From: Ancylostoma caninum
Lineage: Eukaryota > Nematoda > Chromadorea > Rhabditida > Ancylostomatidae
Assembly: GCA_037903475.1 (NCBI GenBank)
Contig: JBAJFG010000357.1
Location: 1-64,000 of the forward strand
DNA length: 64,000 nucleotides
Reading direction: 5' to 3'
The notes under the pieces were generated by a model that ran no database searches, was not told where the DNA came from, and worked only from the letters and a program-made list of their open reading frames with translations. Position numbers and translations under genes: made by a program. This document shows, piece after piece, positions 10,358-21,240 of this stretch (its first letter is position 1; each line of letters starts with the position of its first letter).

Positions 10358-11590
10358 ACGATATTCCCACACTCCATTTCAGGATTCAGGTGGATGAGGC
10401 ATCGCTCCTAGTGGACGCGGAAGTGCTCCTGAACGCACTGAACCTGATGGCCATCTCGCGGAACGAGGGCCGCCACGAGCGCGCGGACTTGTACATAGAG
10501 CAGGCGATAGAAGTTTTGGTCTTTGGCGTGGAGGCCGTCACCAGGCGTCGCGAACGGTTTTCAAGGTAAGAGTTACCAGGCGTCGCGAACGGTTCTTAAA
10601 GGCAGTGTGTCACCTTGTTTCGTGAGCTGAAAATACCAGCAGACTCTAGACCTCCTCGTCACGCTAATTCCAAAGATGTATGTCAAAGCTCATAAAAGTG
10701 ACGAAAACCCCATTTTCGGAGGGTTCGAAAGTGCAGTTCACGGACCACTCGGGCGGAGCGGTCCGTGAATGTGCTGGCTGCCCGCCACGTCTGCAGTGTT
10801 GGCCAACACGTCTAGAGGTGTCCGATCGATGAGATCAACGGCTTCACGCGTCCACTCGGACAAACTATTACAAATCTGGACAAACTGTTACAAATCTCGT
10901 CCCGAAAAATGTTTAAAAGTAGGATTTAAAGACCTTTTTGTAAAACTTTAGGTATACCCTTGGATTCAGTGTGTCGAGGAGATTCAGAATCTGGTAGAAG
11001 CTCAGACACGAAAACGAGGCGACACAATGCCTTTAAGGTAAGAGTTTACGGTCCATGAACTGCTCTCAGAGGTAAAAACCCCCTCTTACTCAGGTCCATC
11101 GGTGTTGAGCCCTTGAAAGTTGTGCCGAACTTTCAAGGAGGAACTTCTCAGTGAGCTCAGCGGATCTTCCGTGGAATGAAGTCTGTCCCACCCTCATGGG
11201 GACAAAGTTGAGCACGGAGATCGTAGAGAAGTCGCAGTGCCGCAAGCTCACGGAAGCCTTGGTGAAAGAAGCTAAGTCCAAGAGGCGGGAGCCACATATG
11301 GGTGAGAAGAAGCGTCCGCCTTCTAGCCGCAGGTGATCTATTCTAATTAAACCAAAATTTTTAGCGAGGAAAATCACATCGCACCCCCGAGAAATGCATT
11401 TAGAGGCGGGAAGACTGGCCCTATTTACCAGAAATTGGGCAAGAATAACCAATGACCAATGAGTCGTGGAAGCGGTGCAGGGCTACCAGTTGCAGTTTGT
11501 GGGGAACCCCCCCCCTCCCACTTCGATCCAGGTCCCCGCATCCGACCAGCCCCTCCTCGCATTCTTGCAGTCCCCTAGAAAGACGGACGT

Positions 11591-11938
11591 TTGAAAACGG
11601 TAATCAACCTTAGGCCACTAAACGTCTACATTAAGCATAACCATTTGAAATTGGAATCCTTAGGAATGGTTAGGGGCTTACTGGAAAGAGACGACTTTAT
11701 GGTCAAAATAGACATGAAAGATGCCTATTTCGCCGTCCCAATCCATAAAGAACATAGACGGTTAAATGTCTTTCAGTACGGAGGGAACCTGTTTTGGTCC
11801 ACTGCCCTACCCTTCGGGCTTTCTTCTGCGCCCTACGTGTATACTAGGATTATGAAAGCGGCAGCCGCAGCCTCAAGGAGGCACGGAATACGACTCCTAG
11901 TGCATTTGGAGGACTGGATTCTTTCTCGGCAATAGTGC
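11591..11938 (+). pseudogene. DIRS-type reverse transcriptase fragment
   Basis: The frame reads fingers and palm motifs of a DIRS-like RT: VINLRPLN, FMVKIDMKDAYFAVPI, a LPFGLSSAP block, and the catalytic-box region where the usual YLDD-like motif reads HLED. The Asp-to-Glu change and the stop soon after (11936-11938) indicate decay. RT sequence continues in other frames through about 12230 (RFVGKVTS). The LPFGLSSAP motif and the His-rich preceding segment separate it from LINE and Ty3-type RTs also present in nematodes. Product role: cDNA synthesis for retrotransposition. Confidence 0.78.
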
Positions 11939-12379
11939 AGAATCCGTTTTAGAAGACGTCAATAAAGCCCTGGATCTATTTTCCAAACTGGGTCTAACGG
12001 TTAACTACGAAAAATCTCAGCTTGTTCCAACAAGGTAGTAGAATTTCTTGGCCTATAATCGACTCGCACAACCTTTTGTTCTTAATACTAGAGCAGGAAA
12101 CCGAGTTGATAGTAAAGCAGGCTAGGTCTCTGCTGGATAGGGAGACAGTACCCCTCTACTGCATCTTTCGGTTTGTAGGAAAAGTAACCTCGATTTCAAT
12201 GGCGTCAGGGATATCCATACTATTCTAACGGACCTAGCAGTCGTGGCTGCTAAGAGGATTCAAACTCACCTGCTCAGAAGATTATGAGGCCATACACCCC
12301 CTTCCGGACGGTGGAAACGGTCAGAGCGGAGTTGGCACATAAACCAGAAAGAGATGTTTGCTTGCTAATTCAGTCTTAG

Positions 12380-12930
12380 GTGCCTCGGAAACGACCTGAC
12401 AAACTGTACCGTTCGCCTCGAAACGGATAATACTACCAGCGTTTGGTACATAAATAAAAAAGGTGGGACTCGTAGCTCGCGCCTCAACGCCTTAACCAGA
12501 GAAATCTGGTTATGGGCTAAAAGGTGAAATCTCCATCTTCTAGCTTGCTTCAGACCTGGAACTCTCGACAGTGAAGCGGACTGGCTTTCCAGAAATTTTA
12601 CAGATGCCTCCGATTTTCCGCTCGACCCCATTGTGGCCGTCTTCTTTTTCGCAAGATGGGGAGTTCCAGAAATCGACTTGTTTGCTTCACGTGCAAATCG
12701 AAAGTGCAGAAGATTTTATTCATTCCTTCCAGATCCAGGGGCTTGGGCGGGTAGACGCTTTCGCGCAAGACTGGTTGGGGACCTTTGGGAACGCATTTCC
12801 ACCATTCAACATGGTCGGTCGCGTTATCAGAAAGGCGGTGAGACAACACGCACGCATCATACTGGCAGACGCCCGGGCGGCGTAAATTTTGGAAACGAAA
12901 CTGATTGGAGCAAAGAGGAAAATTCTGGAA
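12380..12930 (+). pseudogene. RNase H and downstream part of DIRS-like pol
   Basis: The frame reads ETDNTTSVWYINKKGGTRSS, then after a stop PGTLDSEADWLSRNF and WGVPEIDLFASRANRK, then PDPGAWAGRRFRARL. These are the RNase H Asp motif (TDN), the ADxLSR block and the WGxPxIDLFASRxN block that follow the RT in DIRS-type elements. An internal in-frame stop lies near 12523. It belongs with the RT at 11591 and has no independent function. Confidence 0.72.
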
Positions 12931-13201
12931 AATAAGGCTAAGGGGCGATAAAAGTAATGCATGGAAAGAATTCCAACGATCGAGGAAATAACAGCAATAG
13001 AAAACTCCTGGTAATTAGTGGGAGTGACAATGTTCAGAGGAGAAAAGTTCAGGAAAATAATTCAATGGAAATCGGAAACGAAACTTTTTGGAGAAAAGAG
13101 GAAAATTTTCCAAAATGAGGTCAAAGGAGCGATGAAGAAAATTCATGGAAAGAATTCCAAAGATCGAGGAACTGACAGGAATCGACAGCTTTTAGTAGTT
13201 T
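12890..13201. repeat. Imperfect tandem duplication, about 182-bp period
   Basis: The stretch 12890-13017 (GGAAACGAAACTGATTGGAG and following) is repeated at 13073-13201 with about 80 percent identity. It abuts the end of the DIRS-like pol and could be part of its 3' region. Confidence 0.6.
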
Positions 13202-14233
<1,032 letters not shown>

Positions 14234-14267
14234 ATTGGGTGGGCGACCGACTGGGCCCACTGACCCA

Positions 14268-15960
14268 TCGATTCGCAACAGATGGGGGGATAACTGCCAA
14301 TGTTCTGCGGGTTTCCTTTCTTGCACAGCAGCACGGTCCTGCTGGTCTTCCATTGGTTAGGTACCTTGCATTCCGAAAGGTAGCGCGTGAAAAACCTAGC
14401 CAAGGTGGTGATAGAAACTGAGGAAAGGTTCTTCAGATCTTCTAGTCGAATCCTTTCGAGGCTCGGTGCTGTACGATTCTTCACCGACGTGATGGCATGT
14501 CGGACTCCGGAAGCGAGAACTTATGGGACAACATACCATCTTCCCTAAAATGACATTGAGGGAGGTGGATCGTGGCTATCGAAAAGAGAAGTCGTGGATG
14601 ACATTCTCCATCACACGCCTTGATGAAGAAGTTGTTTGGTCTGGGCGCCGGAGGGCGGTCATACTGGTCTCACGATTGACGAAATCACGGCGGGCGTTGC
14701 GACTGCTTCTCCCTGCCTCTGCTGCTTCAGCCAATACTGCTGTTTCTCTCTCCTTTAGGTCTTCTTTTATCGCTTCTCTGCACTGGTTTGCGAGCTCGGA
14801 CGTTAGCTGGTAGTTCCCTGCGGCTCTCGCGACTCCACACTGGAGAATCAGCTCGAGGGTCTCGTAGGACAGGCGCCTCTTGGTGGCTCTTGAACCCTCG
14901 GCGCTCTTTGCGCAATCGCGCTGAACAAGCTGATCGTACTCTTCGTCGATGTTGTCGACAACCGCATCTTCCCAAAAGCCGGCTAGCGAAGTGAAGAGCT
15001 CCTCTTAAACTTCGCTTCTTTCTCTCCTCTGCGCAAGAAGAACAATCTTGCACGAAGGAGGCGATGGTCTGGTCTGGTGTAGAACTTTGGCACATCACCG
15101 ACGTAGGTCAGGCACCACCTTCGATTGACGATGATGTGGTCAATTTCATTATCATACTCTCCACCGGGTGACTCCCACGTCCAGCGTAGGGAGGTTGGTT
15201 CTGAAAATGTGAGTTATCGTGGATGGTCTCCGTCTCATGATGAAATCAGAGAACCTCTCTCCCTCTTTGTTCCACTTTAGGCCGTGGGTACCGTTGTGAA
15301 GTTCCTCAGGCGTTCTCCTAGGGCCAATCTTGGCGTTGAAGTTGCCAACGATAACCTCATAGAAAGTGTTTTCTTCCCTGTATAACTTCTCCAAGTTCAT
15401 GTAGAAGGCCTTGATCTCCTCATCGTCGTAACTGGATGTTGGAGCGTAGGCGACGAAGATTGTCAAGGCAGGTATTGATCCACATCTTCTCAGTCGTAAA
15501 CGTCCGATTCGGGTTGTAAGCTGTTCGAACCATGATGTTCATGACCGTGTTCGTGTTGACGAGGACACCGACTCCACCAACTCCTCTACTGGTTGCAGGT
15601 TCCAAGGAACAGTTTTTTGTTCAAGATGGTGTTCAGTGGTCGGTGTCCCTCGTCTCGGTCAGTCCGATGACGTCGTACCTGATTTTCCTGGCCTGCATCA
15701 TCAGATCCTCGATAGAAGCCTCTGATGCAAGGGTGAGGCATTGAAGGTACGAACCGCCATCATAGTCCTTGTGGTTTTAGGCAGCTCAGATAACCCCTCG
15801 GAACTCGTCCTCACTGGCGCTGCTGTACCAGCGACTCTTCCGAGACCAGGGGAACACTCTCTATTATTGCTGTGTGTAGCTTGTGAAGATATGTCACCCG
15901 CGCAGGAAATAGCTTGCTGGGCTCCATTCTCCCACGGGGAGCTGAGGTAAGATTTCACTG
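14268..15960 (-). mobile_element. RTE-type non-LTR retrotransposon, 3'-truncated
   Basis: Minus-strand fragment with the apurinic-type endonuclease and the first part of the reverse transcriptase. Endonuclease segments: MAVRTFNA near 15750, SRGVGGVGVLVNTNTVMNI near 15570, IFVAYAPTSSYDDEE and VGNFNAKIGPRRTPEE in 15152-15466. The RT start reads KNRTAPSLERIRLEDLKNL with CKVPNQWKTSRTVLL and breaks off in the NIGSYxPIC block at about 14280, close to the TG run. Several frameshifts and stops show it is dead. This protein wording is characteristic of the RTE elements abundant in strongylid genomes, which supports the taxonomic placement. The 5' limit near 15960 is approximate. Confidence 0.85.
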
Positions 15961-16254
15961 GGAAGTTAGCTGGGTGAACGATGAAGCTTTTTTGTTGGAG
16001 GCAACTTCGAACCTCCTCCCTTGTTCTTCCCAGTCACTTGAATGCAGGGCTTTTGGTCGGATAGATGTGTAGCATACAATCTGCAGACGCGCATACACAC
16101 CCACGTACACATGCATCAACATACTCATGAGCTGAAAGAAGGTATGGATCGTTCCGACACTGCAGAGACAGGGATTCCATCCCCTGAATACACTCGCGTC
16201 TCAGGGCAGGCGCAAGGCCGCGGCAGGGACAAGATCGCGTTTGGTCCGCGATTA

Positions 16255-18250
16255 GGGAGAATAAAAAATGAGTAAATATTGCCAGAACGCTACAGGGGTA
16301 TGAAAAAGTTTCCGGCCTGAACCACTTGCAGAATAGCTGCCGCAGTGAAATTTTAGAGTAAATAAATATGCATCCATCGAAGACCAAAACACTCTTCATT
16401 TTGTCATTTTATTGAACTTACCCAATTTTATAAGAATTTTTATCAGCCGAACATAAACACCCAACGCAGACTCTTTTTCGTTATTTGTTTCGTTACGGTG
16501 AAGTGCCGTTTCAGATTTTCTCACGGATTCTAGTACCTAGTCCCTGGACTGCCTCTACAAACTGGCCGAATTAGCGAAATGCATTCGCATTGTCATGAAG
16601 CAATACAATTTTGTGGAAAGTGATGTCTCATTGAAGAGCCTGACTTCCGGGGTTGAATTTCTGCCGTCATTTTTCTTGATTCGTTTCCCAAAAGTGTGGA
16701 TCAAAGTAGCGTTGTAGCAATCCACTTCGTTGAGGTTTATATGCAGGTGGTAAGGTGACAAAATCTTTTCTCTATCGCACAGAACTTTGGGCAAGACATT
16801 TTCACCCCCGCTTCCGTGTTCGATCGCACTGTTCTCAGAGATCTGCCCATCCTGACCCAGTACTCCACATTTGGGACTTCAAATCTTTGCTGTGAATTTG
16901 CCACTTATTGGCAGTCAATATACTACAGAATGTCCTTTCCGTTTTCTACAAAACTCCCAAAAATCTTCTCTGAATATTCAACTGGAATTTTCTTGTTGAA
17001 CGCCGAAAAGGTTTTAAAGACTCAATGTTCTGCGAAGGTTAAAATTCTTAGATGGTAGCCTAAAAAATTTCCGAAGGAAGTTTTGAATAGCTTAGGTCCT
17101 TGCGCGCTTACTGCACCTAAAGCCTGTCTGCGACGCTCAGTGATTTTTTCTACAGCGACAGTAATCTGTCTTCGTCTTGTCTCTGCTCGTTGATCAGAGG
17201 TCGCTCTGTTTCTGACCGATTGTCATTCCACTAAAAATATTGAGCAGTTGAGTTCCGAAATTTTATGTGGGAATGCTAGAAGACTTCCTCTTCGTTCAGA
17301 ATTCAGGGGCGGATTTAGATTTTGTTCGATAAATTTCGTTTACAAAACAAAAATTCGTCGGTTGCTCCTCGCTGGATACACATTTTTTGAGCGATAACCA
17401 TACCTTGGCTTGAATAAAACGTTCTTATTCCTGGGAAGTTTAACGAAATCTCATGAAACTTTGTAAATTAACATGAAAGGCTCCACCCTACATGGCGCTC
17501 TCAAAGCAGTACAGGAATATGGAACAGGCAAGCGGAGGCCGGAAACTTTTTGATACCCCTGTAAAAGTGGAGCAGGTTCACTCACGTCCTGTCTCATAAA
17601 CAGATTAGTAAATTGTTAAAAACTTGATATTCGTGTAAGAAGTAGCGCAGTTCTCAATCTCCAGGTGCCGCACGAAGTTCACCGCCCTGTTTGCAATCCT
17701 GTTCGCGTATTCACCAAAAAGCATCTACGTTTTACAGATAATAAACATATACAGATAATTTCTTCACATTTTTATTTCTCATCCTAGTGATGCTCTAAGG
17801 ACACATGTGTTTGCTACTGCAGTGGATCACACTATTACAGCACTACCATACTCCTGCCACAGACTCTGCGGAATGACGACCTGGTTTAGCAAAACATAGA
17901 GGTGGGAAAGCTAGTGGAAAAACTTCTCAACATATGCGCAGTCCTGCTTCTCGTACAGAGACCTAGCTCCATCTACACGAATTATGCAATCTAGAAATGG
18001 TTCGTTACGGGCGAAAAATTAAATTAGGAAAGATGTCACAACATGTTAGGCGCTGGCATCAGTCAGATCTTAGGGTGCTCAAAACAAACAAAGATTACCA
18101 AAGATTTCCGATATACGGTGGTAGAGTTTGAAATCACTAACCATTATCACTCAAAATCGCCTCCGCTAGCAAAAAAATTTAAGCACCATTCGAAAGAGGA
18201 AAAGTCGTGCCATTGGATCATAGAAGATGACTTCAAGTTACACGATTGGG
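16255..18250. repeat. Dispersed repeat, copy 1, interrupted by mariner 3
   Basis: Segments 16255-16292 and 17562-18250 together match 62545-63250 at roughly 80-85 percent, including the blocks GTAAGAAGTAGCGCAG and TTTAGCAAAACATAGAGGTG. The second copy lacks the mariner, so it serves as an empty-site comparison. The repeat has no recognised coding capacity and its class is unknown. Confidence 0.75.
16293..17561. mobile_element. Mariner 3, degraded
   Basis: 1,269-bp element. Inverted termini CAGGGGTATGAAAAAGTTTC at 16293 and the near-exact complement ending at 17561, flanked by TA (16291-16292, 17562-17563). Transposase coding capacity is lost. The termini share the AAAAAGTTTCCG core with mariner 5 (25443-26738), suggesting related families. 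Confidence 0.82.
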
Positions 18251-20008
18251 CATAATAGGAATGTTTAATTGTGATGAATTTCATTTCATTTATTTCGTCA
18301 ATGCAGTAAAGACAGATAGTGTAGAGAGAAAGGTAATGTGCGATTAATTGACAGGAAAAACTATAGAAGGAGGAATCAAAAAAGGCATTTCTGCTGACAA
18401 CGCTGTGCAGCGCGCCGTGATGGGCCCCCCAAAAGAAAATGTGAGAAACCAGCGAGCCTACGGGCGGAGGCTAGCTGGCTATAACCCTCAGAGTAACGAT
18501 TACCTGACGCGCTCCAAGGTGTTTCAGTCACCAGACCAGACAGCTGTAAATAGCATCAGCGCATACACCTTCAGGGTGTGAGAATAATTATCGCTTTTTG
18601 AGTCAGAAGAATTCAGATTTAAAACAGGCAGTCAAATTTAAAAAAGAAGTCAAATTTAAAAGGATAGGCAGCAAAGAGAGTCCTTCTGCTTATGTAACAA
18701 CATCTTAGTAGATCACTGAATAAGTTGTTGAGCCTTGAGGAAGCGGATCAGATGTAGCTGAAAGGCTGAACAGTCCCTGTACCTGAACATCGTGACATCT
18801 AAGCTATTCCATAATGTTTGAACTCTGTAAAGAAAAGAACTTCTGTAAGCACTAGTACGTGCATATTCAGGACGAACTTTGAAAGAATGACCCCCAGTTA
18901 AATTGTTAACTGGGGACATCTCAAAAAGATCAGAAATTTTAAGATACATTTCACCATTTATCAATTTATACATGAGCGTGATATCCGCTACCAGTCTACT
19001 GTCTTTCAGCGACAGAGCTCCTAACTTTTTCAATCTATCCTCGTACGAAATTCTAAGCATTCCTTTTCTGGCAAAACATCTGTAAGTGAAAGACTTTTGC
19101 ACTTTTTCAACTTCGTCTATCAAAAATTGCTGAACAGTATTCTAACATGGGTCTGACGTATGTTATGAAAAGCTTAAAAAGTATGGCAGGATTTCTCGTC
19201 CTAAAGGCCTTTAGGATAAAATTAGATCGACATCGGGCCTTGTAAACTGTGTCAGTGATGTAACTGCTAAAGTCCAGCGTGTTGCTGTAGACCAGCCCTA
19301 GATCGCGAACTTCATCTACATGAGCTAGCTCCATTCCATCTAAGAAAAAGGTTTTACTGGGATGGTTTTTCCCAAGAGCCATGGTCAGTGTCTTTTCCTT
19401 AGATCTATTAAACAAAGCGCCGTGAGGGGGCTAGAGCGGCTAGAGATACGCGGCGGCACTCATAGACACCGCAATCTTGAGGCGCAGACTGTGTGGCAAA
19501 ATGGCCGATTTCCATGGACGCAGACACGTTCGTTTCGGGACTCGCAATTACGTCACGGCTGGCTCTCCCGCATGCACGGGATGGTGATTTCATCACCTTC
19601 GCTGGCGGTCTCGCCGCATAGGAGTGAGGGAGTGTTTACGAGCTTTCAGGCTGCACAATGTACGCAGCAGGAAAACCAGCCTTCCACTGTTGTGACGCTG
19701 TCTCCACTTGTACGAAGAAACGGACGGGTGCTATGAGAGCTGCAGCGTCTCGGAAGCTTCGGGAAGGCTGGATCTACGCGGTCGCCTCATCTGGTGGATG
19801 CCATTGCCACATCCCCTGCTGAATTCTCGCGGCGATTGTGTAGTCACGACATCCGTTCGTTTCGAGAAAGCTTCTGCACTAAGAAAGAGTAAAAGCCTCT
19901 AAATAAGAATGCATGACATTGTATATCCAATCAACTATATATGGATACGGGTCCGCCGATGGAGAAACAAAGAGTAAAAGCCTCTAAATAGGAATGCATG
20001 ACATTGTA

Positions 20009-20793
20009 TTAGGGTGGTAAGAAAGTCTTGAGCCGTTTTAGACTTTTTTGTGCTTTATTTTATTACTCAGCACACAGTGGAATTTGCTCAGCAATATAAT
20101 AGCCATAGTTAGTCACTGCAGTGTCCCACCTAATGGGCAGGTCGGCGGTCCCCTTTTCCCAGGAATGGGAAGACTGGGAGCCAAAGAAATCGCTGACCTC
20201 CCTTCCAACATGGTCAACTTTGGCGGATTTTTTCTTGACTTGAAATGCCTTGAAAGAGCAAAATAAGTGGTAATCGGAAGGGGCAACGTCAGGAGAATAG
20301 GGTGAGTGAGAAACCGTAACCCAGCCCAGCTCCGCAAATTTTTCACCGGTCTCTTTAGCTATTTGGGGCCTACCCTCATCATAGCGTAGGTGTACAAGAA
20401 ACTCGTTTCGACCGTTTTTCTCAAACAGCATCCGCGGCTCTCTGGAGCTGATTGGCGTATGTGTTACCGGTGACCGTGTGTGTTTGCGGGAGCCGCTCAT
20501 AATACAATATCTCTAGCGAATTCCAGAAGTAGCAAAGGAGACAGATGTTTGGGTGGGGGTGCGATTTGGCCGATCTTCTCCTTGACGGAACCACATGGCA
20601 CGGTGCGTTTTAAAATCATAGAGGACCCCACTCCCATCTCCAATAATTAGGTATTCTAGAAACTCCTTTCGATGTGGACAGAGCAGGAAAAACCGATTTT
20701 GGCTAGGGGGACCTCTCGTGGAACTGACATCGCAATAAGCAAAAGTTCTGGAACTTTTGTAAAAATCGGCTCAAGACTTTCTTACCACCCTAA
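20009..20793 (-). mobile_element. Mariner 4, internally deleted, nested in Helitron A2
   Basis: 785-bp element with inverted termini TTAGGGTGGTAAGAAAGTCT and complement ending at 20793, flanked by TA at 20007-20008 and 20794-20795. On the minus strand 20063-20500 reads the C-terminal catalytic part of a mariner transposase: LRYDEGRPQIAK, then 34 residues later the final Asp in SPDVAPSDYHLF. The N-terminal DNA-binding half is missing, so this is a deletion derivative that needed transposase from another copy. The same family is found at 40702-45640. Confidence 0.87.
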
Positions 20794-20810
20794 TATATCC
20801 AATCAACCAT

Positions 20811-21240
20811 ATACGGATACGGGTCCACCGATGGAGAAAGGGCCCGCATGGTCCAGTGCTGTGGGGAACGCCAAGATACGGGTCCACCAATGGAGAAAAG
20901 GCCCGCCAGGGCCCAATAGTGCGGGGGACGCCGAGACACGGGTCCACCGATGGAGAAAGGGCCCGCCGTGGCCCAGTGCTGTGGGGAACACCATGACGTA
21001 GGTCCAACTATGGAGAAAACGCCCGCCAGGGCCCAGTGGTGCGGGGGACGCCGAGACACGGGTCCAGTGATGGAGAAAGGGCCCGCCGTGGCCCAATGGT
21101 GCGGCGGACGCCGAGATACGGGTCCACCGATTGAGAAAGGGCCCGCCGTGGCCCAGTGCTGTGGGGAACGCCAAGATACGGGTCCACCGATGGAGAAAAG
21201 GCCCGCCGTGGCCCAATTGTGTGGAGAACGTCAGGATACG
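20811..21240 (+). repeat. 60-bp tandem array inside Helitron A2
   Basis: About seven good copies of the same 60-bp unit as in Helitron A1, followed by progressively diverged units to about 21650. Copy number differs threefold from A1 while unit sequence is almost the same. Confidence 0.9.

Larger units (their letters stand above)
9746..12930 (+). mobile_element. Remains of a DIRS/PAT-like retroelement
   Basis: The order of parts is gag-like ORF (9746-10357 and 10380-10569), reverse transcriptase (11591-11938) and RNase H plus tail (about 12380-12930), all on the plus strand. The RT and RNase H blocks have the wording of DIRS-type elements, which in nematodes are represented by PAT. No tyrosine recombinase or split direct repeats were found and the termini are unknown. 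A 21-bp direct duplication (ACCAGGCGTCGCGAACGGTT) lies near 10540 and 10574. Confidence 0.65.
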
